From a bacterium (GTDB lineage Bacteria > Actinomycetota > Acidimicrobiia > Acidimicrobiales > CATQHL01), in the NCBI GenBank assembly GCA_028824415.1, contig JAPPDX010000078.1:1-37067 (forward strand): a DNA stretch of 37,067 nt. Direction: 5' to 3'. Positions 31,801 to 37,067 of this stretch are shown here, piece after piece. The position numbers and the translations under genes were made by a program. The notes under the pieces were generated by a model. It saw only the letters and a list, made by a program, of their open reading frames with translations, did not search any database and had not been told where the DNA came from. Within the stretch, counting starts at the first letter, position 1; every line of letters starts with the position of its first letter.

Positions 31801-33308
31801 TGGCCTATGACACCTGGAACGTCGGCATTCGCGCCGAGGTGTCGGTGACCGTGGTGGCGGGCTGCACGATCACCGGTGGGGTTCCCGACGGGTCGGGTGC
31901 TGTGGTGGAGGTGATCGGCACCGACGGCGATGACGTGATCTGTGTGGGCGACCGGACCGACCGTCGGGCGCGCTATCGCGTCGACGCGAAGGCCGGCGAT
32001 GACGTGATCCTCGCGGGCGCGGGCGCGGATGTGGTGTTGGGCGGACCGGGCGTCGATGTGATCTACGGGCGCGGCGGCGACGACCGGCTCGACGGCGGCG
32101 CCGGCGTGGACACGATCCATGGCGGCGGGGGTTTCGACTCGATCTACAGCGCCGACCTGGCCGATGTGATCGTCGACGCCGACGACGGCTACGAGCTGGT
32201 GCTGACGCCGGTGCTGCTGTCGGCGAGCCCCGACGGAGCCGTGGCGCCGGTGGTGGGCGCTGATGCGGTGTTCGCCGAGCCGGGCGGGGTGGTCTTGGTG
32301 AACGTGTTGGACAACGATTTCGACGCCGACGGGAACCTGGACGCTCCCTCGCTGGCGGTCACCCGTGCGCCGCGGCTGGGTGACGCGTTGGTGTTCGCCT
32401 CGGTGCAGGCCGGGCTTGTGGTCCGCTACGCCGCCGGCGAGGCGCCCGGCGCCGATGATTTCGCCTATGAGATCTGTGACACGCTCGGTGCCTGTGCCAC
32501 CGGCGAGGTGACCGTCACCGTCGGAACCAGCAGTTGCACCATTGTGGGCACCGACGGCGACGATGTGCTGGCGGGCACACCGGGCGCGGACGTGATTTGC
32601 GGTCTCGGCGGCGACGACGTGATCAGGGGCCGCGGCGGTAATGACATACTCGTCGGCGGATCCGGCGACGATGAACTCCTCGGCGGCGACGGCGATGACG
32701 TCCTCCACGGCGGATCCGGCGACGACGACCTATACGGCGGCGCCGGCGCGGACGTGTTGTGGGGCGGCGCCGGTCGCGACGCCTTGGAGGGCAACGGTGG
32801 CGATGACGTCCTGCACGGGGGCCCGGGCGTGGACGGCCTGATCGGCGGCGGCGGCGCGGACGTGTTGTGGGGAGGCGACGGCGGCGACAGTCTCATCGGC
32901 CACGCCGGCAACGACACACTGCACGGCGGTCAGGGCAACGATATCCTCGTCGGCGGCAACGGCGACGACAGCCTCTGGGGCGATGCCGGAGACGACAGAC
33001 TCACCGGCAGCAGCGGCGCGGACACCCTCACCGGCGGCGACGGCAACGACACGCTGTGGGGCAACACCCAACACGACGCCCTCGTCGGCGGCAACGGCGA
33101 CGACACACTGCACGGCGGTGGCGGCAACGACGAACTCAACGGCGGCGCCGGCGACGACACGCTCGCCGGCAACGCCGGCGACGACCGCCTCTACGGATCA
33201 TGGGGCGACGACAACCTCACCGGAGGCAACGGCGCTGACTTCCTGCACGGAGGCGACGGCGCCGACACGTGCAGCCGGGGCCCGCTGGTCGCCCGTTGCG
33301 AGGACTAG
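25818..33308 (+). CDS. giant secreted multidomain protein: Ig-like repeats, SGNH hydrolase, RTX repeats
   Basis: About 2,496 residues from the ATG at 25818 (GGGGGAG upstream), with a signal peptide ending LVSAQD. Order, by approximate residue: 35-382, four 88-residue Ig/cadherin-like repeats; 383-805, three copies of an unknown 144-residue domain (CRSVNAPEDRDRRHYARYYS); 806-1130, Big/Fn3-like strands; 1295-1720, an SGNH/GDSL hydrolase with GDSYSAGE (Ser), GGNDLGF (Asn block) and SFHPTAAGHQAY (Asp/His block); 1790-2010, a cadherin-like module (VLANDTAP...GSVTFTPEPGF); 2031-2118 and 2241-2490, Ca-binding RTX nonapeptides (GGxGxD). Probably a large cell-surface or released esterase/lipase. RTX proteins usually use type I secretion, but here a Sec-type signal is present. 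A lipoprotein gene follows 35 nt downstream. Confidence 0.82.
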   Translation: MTALCRRGTYALCVLAVFMVISTSLVSAQDVESPVVSETLEDVSLTVGDDALSVDVASGFGGVVDSYEASSDDDGVVSVSAVGSVVSLTPVTAGSATVTVSAVNTAGSASQSFAVTVRPAVPVSAEEISDQELTVGDDALSVDVASGFGGVVDSYEASSDDDGVVSVSAVGSVVSLTPVAAGSATVTVSAVNTAGTASQSFAVTVRPAVPVIAEEIPDQEFTVGDDASSVDVASGFGGVVDSYEASSDDDGVVSVSAVGSVVSLTPVAAGSATVTVSAVNTAGTASQSFAVTVRPAVPVIAEEIPDQEFTVGDDASSVDVASGFGGVVDSYEASSDDDGVVSVSAVGSVVSLTPVAAGAATVTISATNATGSVSQTVFVVVLPAGCVVPWGVVDGSESVSREGRWRRGDMCRSVNAPEDRDRRHYARYYSLDLAEAMHVRIGLSGADILTDEHLFLLAGTGTTGAVVASDVETADAATDRAYLELVVEPGAYTIEAASGHLVDGSYEREDDFTLTIDAFPTSPSEVPAGCVVPWGVVDGSESVSREGRWRRGDMCRSVNAPEDRDRRHYARYYSLDLAEAMHVRIGLSGADILTDEHLFLLAGTGTTGAVVASDVETADAATDRAYLELVVEPGAYTIEAASGHLVDGSYEREDDFTLTIDAFPTSPSEVPAGCLRSVGTVGGQLVAARDGRWSRGDLCRSVNAPEDRDRRHYARYFSFSVPEAMHVRIGLNGAQTRSDEYLYVLAGVGTTGAVVASNVELEDEVDDLASIGRVFEPGAYTIETTTTADLEDDFTLTIDEIAVALPRNCVEAPGSACPVPVLAGAVLNDGATVDLIYQVPLNESSIPELSAFSVSVDGSDRSVTAVTVRDRAVSLTLASPVSAPQSVTVTYAVPTAAGHPRIESAGGPAVGFSDEPVTTPPDPPTITRVESTTEGLTISWTPVAGISGYDVEWRRDGETAWQLSRVGAQQQHTLGGLTSRALYWVRIRAIKTHEDLGGPTTYATGWSALEPGIAGDWAPQNLTVTPGDRILTATWDDVDAATDDYELQWRPKSAASASAVSGSPSTRGQRRGDSATARNVLEPPPTVPAPAWSSVPVESVAQAWSGTVTNLQNGENYSVRVQSLRRVVVDAGEPTQRIRLLRSGWVERDAAPTLSFSVAEITPLGVESFARGGNPVRLLLRFVHGTEGDNANAESLAQTPLGALFESGPSHEAGVGIECIRYTGIFPGVSEVIGSECVTNSLGYVRLTYTVGAVGRDVEGWSRDTVRIFIDQNANGEYDESESYAEFTVPIAEPIDYVALGDSYSAGENGEYYTVGGFGTGFAGQYYYTNGASSDCHRWNKAYPVLVANSDLNVNQRTGFPGTTPGGPPPIGFYACTGAITRNIYHPMDTNNDGVPDQLGTAEEIADSANPKLIAEATTLAATQKTEITNRPSSVDLIEEFDWQQRGNQHSNWEPRQVVSLGAANAVRPVDLVTLTVGGNDLGFAEGLTRCFFPDVPVGYFPFFLSDLVLGSVRCARDSGFETRLGDLREGLRDVLGELLEATSDAPIFVFGYPNLVPHDDRACSALTAEPIQAVWNSDGFGSIRQFVLGLVGDHDVIEDVSLSATDRQFIREAAMALNDAIGDEVTSANSKAVREGLVPRVHFVDVMGRFEGHSACGDRVADGDESAASRSSADGLWLNGVVGDARSSSAFPMSGRSFHPTAAGHQAYASALIDYIRQRIASGARVTSAGLPDAGGAPSASAGGRATRTGEGGGGIPSASARGKATRTGDGGGDRLGRSQSSPDATSESEKEEQQVIRRRILWARPAEGAASGCGVLWSPAERVEFSTAGFAADSTVTFSVTAGTLSRRDGSAAGASLDPPVLASATADGEGRLAATWTLPTAPHASTPAWYAVKAEGDAAGGGRLVARLVAPIVVYPGAQPCSADDVATTTLGTAVRVAVLANDTAPTGGALDPASVTVEPVGGVEFVVNPADGSVTFTPEPGFAGTATTRYVAYDTWNVGIRAEVSVTVVAGCTITGGVPDGSGAVVEVIGTDGDDVICVGDRTDRRARYRVDAKAGDDVILAGAGADVVLGGPGVDVIYGRGGDDRLDGGAGVDTIHGGGGFDSIYSADLADVIVDADDGYELVLTPVLLSASPDGAVAPVVGADAVFAEPGGVVLVNVLDNDFDADGNLDAPSLAVTRAPRLGDALVFASVQAGLVVRYAAGEAPGADDFAYEICDTLGACATGEVTVTVGTSSCTIVGTDGDDVLAGTPGADVICGLGGDDVIRGRGGNDILVGGSGDDELLGGDGDDVLHGGSGDDDLYGGAGADVLWGGAGRDALEGNGGDDVLHGGPGVDGLIGGGGADVLWGGDGGDSLIGHAGNDTLHGGQGNDILVGGNGDDSLWGDAGDDRLTGSSGADTLTGGDGNDTLWGNTQHDALVGGNGDDTLHGGGGNDELNGGAGDDTLAGNAGDDRLYGSWGDDNLTGGNGADFLHGGDGADTCSRGPLVARCED
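25950..26960. repeat. 264-bp coding repeats (four units) in the giant gene
   Basis: The VGDDA...RPAVPV unit recurs with periods of 267, 264 and 264 bp. Units 2-4 are nearly identical at nucleotide level over more than 200 bp, and the first is slightly diverged. This indicates recent expansion or gene conversion. Confidence 0.85.
26963..27826. repeat. 432-bp perfect-like tandem duplication in the giant gene
   Basis: 26963-27394 and 27395-27826 appear to differ at one silent base (27356 G versus 27788 C). A third, clearly diverged copy of the domain follows at 27827-28230. The duplication adds one 144-residue domain without breaking the frame. Confidence 0.88.
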
Positions 33309-33343
33309 ACACCGGCTATTACCTGCGCTGGCGGGGACGGCTC

Positions 33344-35830
33344 GTGGCGGCGCTGCGCTGGGTGCTCGCCGTGGCCCTCACGGCCGCCGCGTGCACCACC
33401 ACCGACAGCGAGACGAGCGACCCGCCGCCGGAGATGGAGCGGCCCGGCGTGAGCGGTCTGATCGAGGATCCCGCCGCCGTCGCCGCGCCCGGAGACCCCG
33501 TCGATGCTAATCGCCCGGCGCGGGCACGGCCGTCAGCGGGACCGGGCACCGACCTCGAGGGTGGCGGCGTCGACGGGACGTCCCCCACGGCGGGCCGACC
33601 CGACGTGCACGAAGCTCTGGAGGGGTTGGCGGAGGCGGTGGCGGAGGCCGCGGACTTGGCGGGGCTGCTCTCGTTGTCGAGCCGTTTTCCGGGGTTTTGT
33701 GGGGTGCGACCCGGTGGTGCGGTGGAGTGTTCGGATTTCTGGCGTCCCGAGGACATCCCGGCGGGCCGGTTCGGTGCGGTCAGTGCGGGATGGTTGACGG
33801 CGTGCGGTTTGCGTGTCGATGGGTCGGTGGAGTGCTGGGGTGGAGTTCGCGATTGGAGTGATCCAGCGGTTCCGGCGGGGGCGTTCGTGGCGGTTGGTTC
33901 GGGGGGCTTTCGGGCGTGCGGTTTGCGCCCCGGCGGCGGGTTGGAGTGCTGGACTCAACCGGTGCGCGGGTTGCGGGAGGAGGAGGCGCTGGCGTGGTCG
34001 GCGGCGCATCCTGGAGGCGCGTTCGATGCGGTGAGTGTGGGGTACGCGCACGTGTGCGGTCTGCGCCCGGGTGGGGCGGTGGAGTGTTGGGGCGAGGACT
34101 GGTTCGGCCAGTCCACCGCGCCGGGGGGCCGGTTCCTGGCGGTGGCCGCCGGGGTGAGCCATTCGTGCGGCCTGCGCCCCGACGGGTCGGTGGAATGTTG
34201 GGGCGAGGACTCGATCGATTCGGGCTTTTTCGGGTTCTCCGAGGATCGCTATGAGGAAGCCTACTCGGACCCGCTCGGTCCCCTCGAGGACGATGCGTTG
34301 TCGAAGCGGGAGCGTTTCGGTGTCTTGACCTTGGGGGCCGCGGCGCTGGGTGAGGAGACCCTCGGCGTGTTGGTCGAGCGGGCGGCGGGGTGGGAACCGC
34401 CGGGGGGCCCCTACAAGGCGATCAGCGCCGGTGCGGGTTTCACGTGCGGCCTGCGCTTGGACGGTGAGGTCGCGTGTTGGGGTTCTGTTGCCGGCGGGGA
34501 GCCCCGCATCCCGCTGGTGGTCTACGCCGAGGTCGCCGGCGAGCGGGTGCGGGAGCTGCACGCGGCGAAGCGGGCCGAGATACAACGCCACCCGGGCGAA
34601 GAAGACGCGTCGTCGCAGAACTCAGAGGGCGCAGGTCCCTCCCCCGACGGCTCATCCAGCAGCGAGCCCGATGTCGGCGGCGAGGTGGGAACGAGCTTGT
34701 TGGGTTTGCGCTTCGAACTCTACCTCTACAGTACAGTGGTCGGGCAGCTCATGGTTGTGGATCCTCCGGCGGGGCCGTTCGTGGCGATCGACGCCGGATT
34801 CTTGCGGGCGTGTGGTCTGCGCCCCGGCGGCGAGGTTGAATGCTGGGGCCCCGATGACCCCAAGGTGTCGTGGACGCCGTCGGGGCGGTTCGCTTCTGAG
34901 GCTTTGCCTGTGGTTGCGCCGCCGGGGGCGCTTGTCGGGGAGGTGCCTGCGGTGGCGGGTGTTGTGGGTGTTGGGGATCTGGCGGCGATTGGTGGTCTGG
35001 AGGCGCCGGGGGAGGCGGGCGTGGCGGCGCGGGTGGCGGTCGCCGCGGGTTTGCGCGCTGAGCAAGCGGGGCCGGCGCCGCCGGCGGCCGGCGAGGTGAC
35101 TTCGTGGTTCTTGCTGGCGTTGCCGCCGCAGTCGTGGGAGTCGGTTTGCGGGGGCGAGTTGTTGCCGGGCGGGCCCCTGGCGCCGCTGGTGGACCCGCGA
35201 GTCGCCGACGGCCGGGCGCGGCTCCCTCCGGGGCCCTTCGTGCCCGGCGAGGCAGTCGAGTTGCGGACCGCGCTGTTGCGGCCGAATTCGACGGTGCGCC
35301 TGTCGATGATCGGAGGGCCGGTTCCCCGCGGCGGCGAACCGCTGGGGGACGCCGCTTCGCCAGTGGCGCTGCCGCCCGCGGCGGCGGACCCCCAGGGCGA
35401 GTTGTCGCTGCCCTGGACGGTGCCCGCAGCGCCGGCGGGGCGCCTCGGCCCGATGTGGTATCTGGTGCGCGGCACCGGGGTGGCGCAGTTGACCCACCAC
35501 ACCCTGGACGTGCGACTGACCAGCCCGCTCATCGTCTATCCCGACGTGGCGCTGTGCGCCGTCGACGACGAAGCGACGACGACGGCCGGTGTGGCGGTGC
35601 GCGTCGACGTGTTGGCCAACGACATCGCACCGTCGGGCGGTACCTTGGATCCCACCTCGGTGAGCATCGTCCGCGCCGCGGGCGGCGAGTTCGTCGCCAA
35701 CGCCGACGGATCGGTGACCTTCACGCCCGAGGCGGACTTCACGGGCACCGCCCGAGCGCGCTACACCGTCTCAGACACCTGGAACATCAACGCCACCGCA
35801 AACGTCACAGTCACCGTTAAGGCGAACTGA
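33344..35830 (+). CDS. lipoprotein with 7 RCC1-type repeats and cadherin-like C-terminus
   Basis: About 828 residues from a GTG at 33344, giving the lipoprotein signal ALRWVLAVALTAAACTTT; a GTG at 33269 inside the upstream gene is an alternative. After a Pro/Gly-rich linker, seven RCC1-type units are recognisable, for example FDAVSVGYAHVCGLRPGG then AVECWG, each with two Cys. The units are unusually widely spaced, with acidic inserts between blades 5, 6 and 7. The C-terminal 250 residues contain a WYLVRG-type module and a cadherin-like domain (VDVLANDIAPSGGTLDP, GSVTFTPEADFTG, YTVSDTWN). Both resemble the region at 31200-31860 of the giant protein, so the two neighbours share modules and may be co-expressed 35 nt apart. 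Confidence 0.78.
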   Translation: MAALRWVLAVALTAAACTTTDSETSDPPPEMERPGVSGLIEDPAAVAAPGDPVDANRPARARPSAGPGTDLEGGGVDGTSPTAGRPDVHEALEGLAEAVAEAADLAGLLSLSSRFPGFCGVRPGGAVECSDFWRPEDIPAGRFGAVSAGWLTACGLRVDGSVECWGGVRDWSDPAVPAGAFVAVGSGGFRACGLRPGGGLECWTQPVRGLREEEALAWSAAHPGGAFDAVSVGYAHVCGLRPGGAVECWGEDWFGQSTAPGGRFLAVAAGVSHSCGLRPDGSVECWGEDSIDSGFFGFSEDRYEEAYSDPLGPLEDDALSKRERFGVLTLGAAALGEETLGVLVERAAGWEPPGGPYKAISAGAGFTCGLRLDGEVACWGSVAGGEPRIPLVVYAEVAGERVRELHAAKRAEIQRHPGEEDASSQNSEGAGPSPDGSSSSEPDVGGEVGTSLLGLRFELYLYSTVVGQLMVVDPPAGPFVAIDAGFLRACGLRPGGEVECWGPDDPKVSWTPSGRFASEALPVVAPPGALVGEVPAVAGVVGVGDLAAIGGLEAPGEAGVAARVAVAAGLRAEQAGPAPPAAGEVTSWFLLALPPQSWESVCGGELLPGGPLAPLVDPRVADGRARLPPGPFVPGEAVELRTALLRPNSTVRLSMIGGPVPRGGEPLGDAASPVALPPAAADPQGELSLPWTVPAAPAGRLGPMWYLVRGTGVAQLTHHTLDVRLTSPLIVYPDVALCAVDDEATTTAGVAVRVDVLANDIAPSGGTLDPTSVSIVRAAGGEFVANADGSVTFTPEADFTGTARARYTVSDTWNINATANVTVTVKAN

Positions 35831-35856
35831 ATGACCACCGACGCCGCCAAGTGCAC

Positions 35857-35876
35857 GGCACGGTACCGGCCGTGCC
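35857..35876 (+). other. short hairpin between lipoprotein gene and its broken paralogue
   Basis: GGCACGG (35857-35863) pairs with CCGTGCC (35870-35876). It lies 27 nt after the stop at 35830 and just before the GTG at 35881, so it could act as terminator or attenuator, although no T-run follows. Confidence 0.4.
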
Positions 35877-35880
35877 GCCG

Positions 35881-36225
35881 GTGAGCACCGACGGTGACGA
35901 TGTGCTGCCGGAACCGCCCGCTCTGACGCTTCGCTGGGTGATCGTCGTGGCCCTCACCGCTACCGCGTGTTCCATCACCGACTCTGCGGCGAGCGATCCG
36001 CCGCCGGTGGAGCGGCCCGGCGTGAGCGGTGAGACAGAAGATCCCGCCGCGGTCGGCGCGCCCGGAGACCCCGTCGACGTTGACCGCCCGGCGCGGCCAG
36101 GACCGGCAGTGGGACCGGGCACCGCCCTCGACGGCGGCGGCGTCGAGGGGACGCCCCCACGGCGCGCCGACCCGACGAGCACGGTGCTCCGACAGTCCCG
36201 GCCCCGAGCTATCGCATATCGGTAG
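35881..36225 (+). pseudogene. truncated paralogue of the RCC1 lipoprotein
   Basis: The frame starts MSTDGDDVLPEPPALTLRWV and continues VIVVALTATACSITDS, a lipobox, and then a linker (ERPGVSGETEDPAAVGAPGD) very similar to the first 90 residues of the 33344-35830 lipoprotein. Homology stops at about 36195, exactly where dispersed repeat copy C begins. The frame runs on about 10 codons into that repeat and ends at 36225. No repeat blades remain. At most a 114-residue lipoprotein stub could be made. Confidence 0.75.
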
Positions 36226-36305
36226 TAATAACCGGACTTGACGATCTCGCTGTTCCCCCTGGTCAGAGCCATATGCTGGCGATTTGCACGTACCCAGGGG
36301 GCAAC
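36203..36305. repeat. dispersed intergenic repeat, copy C
   Basis: Close match to copy A (15831-15925): CGCATATCG, AATAACCGGACTTGA, CCCCTGGTCAGAGCCATATG and CTGGCGA, then GTACCCAGGGGG. It abuts the broken lipoprotein paralogue. The remaining 36306-36599 contains no gene that I can support. Confidence 0.7.
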
Positions 36306-36599
36306 AACACCCACGGACAAACCAACCCACCAACTACCTGACGCCGAGCACGACCAGCACACGAATAGATCACGGTGTGATGGATCCAGATCGTAGAGAC
36401 GTGAGGTAGGAACGGTGCCCCGATACGTCTGGTCTCTAGCCCTGCGGTCTCCGTGGAGGGACTGGCCCACTGCAGACTGAGTGCAGCCGCGTGACTAGTC
36501 GCGTCCGCTACGACAACCGCCAAGCGCGAGGTGGGAGTCGCCCCGGGCTTGCGGCTCTAGGACGGCATCTCGATGTGCTCGATACCATTTGCCTCCGAG

Positions 36600-37067
36600 A
36601 TGTCGGGGCCTGACCCATGGCAGACCGGTCTGCCAGAACTGCCATTGGCGTACGAGCGTGGCTTCGCGGGCGCACGGGGCGGGCGCCTCGTGTGCAGCCA
36701 CTGCGTGAGCGACCCTGCCGTGCGCAAGGCCGTATTCGATATCACCTTCGAGGCTGTCTGCGACTATTGCGGCAGCTTGGCTCCGCCGTTCGCCCAAGCT
36801 GACGTCCTGTTCGAGTACGTCTATCGGTGCGTGAGCCAGGAGTACGGCGATCCGTGGCTTCACGCGATCTCGTGGGACAAGGAAGAAGGCGGTTGGATCG
36901 GCATCAGGGAACTCGACACCTACGACGTGCTTGACGCGGCGGACGGTCCTTTTTCTGACGACAGCCCTGTCATTGAACGGTTCGCTGAGTCGATCGAACA
37001 CGACTGGTACGAAATCGGCTCCGAAGCCGGATTGACCCAGGAGCGTCTCATCTGGGGATGGGACTCG
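36600..37067 (+). CDS. RES-type toxin candidate (HEPN/RES N-terminal domain), 5' part
   Basis: An open frame from the ATG at 36600 (MSGPDPWQTGLPELPLAYER) runs off the window end after 156 codons without a stop. It contains LVCSHCVSDPAVRKAVFD, then AVCDYCGSLAPPF, a CxxC...CxxC zinc pair, followed by RCVSQEYGDP and ISWDKEEGGW. This arrangement resembles the HEPN/RES N-terminal domain found ahead of RES-domain toxins, which degrade NAD. The RES domain itself would lie beyond the window, so the function is inferred. The codon pattern and lack of frame interruption favour this strand over the opposite-strand frame covering the same interval. Confidence 0.65.
   Translation, partial: MSGPDPWQTGLPELPLAYERGFAGARGGRLVCSHCVSDPAVRKAVFDITFEAVCDYCGSLAPPFAQADVLFEYVYRCVSQEYGDPWLHAISWDKEEGGWIGIRELDTYDVLDAADGPFSDDSPVIERFAESIEHDWYEIGSEAGLTQERLIWGWDS

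Noticed and set aside
36495-37001. 168-codon minus-strand gene at the window end
   Set aside because: The plus strand carries a coherent CxxC/CxxC protein in the same interval; the minus frame shows no domain.

Overview
The window is high-GC DNA with many GTG starts, ATGA/GTGA start-stop overlaps, lipoprotein signal peptides and few T-rich terminators. This suggests a high-GC actinobacterium. The style of the secreted proteins (RCC1-type repeats, cadherin-like modules, RTX repeats) would fit an uncultured Acidimicrobiia-like lineage, but that placement is an inference. No rRNA, tRNA or CRISPR array was seen. Much of the window is accessory: at least five degraded IS pieces, duplicated antitoxin segments and dispersed repeats separate the gene blocks.

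Layout. 0-4 kb: a small double zinc-finger protein, IS110 and IS21 debris, a short repeat-rich segment (LacI-operator-like palindrome, direct repeats, strong hairpin, 42-bp tandem array) and an orphan AbiEi-type antitoxin/regulator. 3.9-6.5 kb: a structured leader, a secreted protein with 14 RCC1-type repeats, and a translationally coupled small HTH protein. 6.8-8.6 kb: two uncharacterised genes and the C-terminal stump of a metallophosphoesterase. 9.1-13.0 kb: a serine recombinase divergent from a tightly packed ParA / ribbon-helix-helix-like / TnpB operon; this is the most unusual block. 13.3-15.7 kb: a second copy of the structured leader, a 43-aa leader ORF, a 7-repeat RCC1 lipoprotein and a secreted protein sharing a small repeat domain with the first RCC1 protein.

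16-25.7 kb: a HigA-like antitoxin gene, an IS110 fragment, then a sugar locus. A GntR/FCD regulator is divergent from an enolase-superfamily sugar-acid dehydratase and a complete YtfQ-YtfR-YtfT-YjfF-like ABC importer. Inverted repeats and a second, internally deleted copy of the HigA region flank this locus, which looks like an acquired catabolic island. The operon layout implies uptake of a (galacto)furanose-like sugar or sugar acid and dehydration of the acid, probably under GntR control at a 15-bp palindrome.

25.8-36.2 kb: a secreted protein of about 2,500 residues (Ig-like repeats, a tandemly duplicated 144-residue domain, Fn3-like region, SGNH hydrolase, cadherin-like modules, RTX repeats). 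It is followed closely by a 7-repeat RCC1 lipoprotein that shares its cadherin-like region, and by a broken paralogue of that lipoprotein whose reading frame runs into a dispersed repeat. The window ends inside a gene resembling the HEPN/RES N-terminal family. Overall, a surface-protein repertoire built from reused modules is interleaved with mobile and toxin-antitoxin-type genes.
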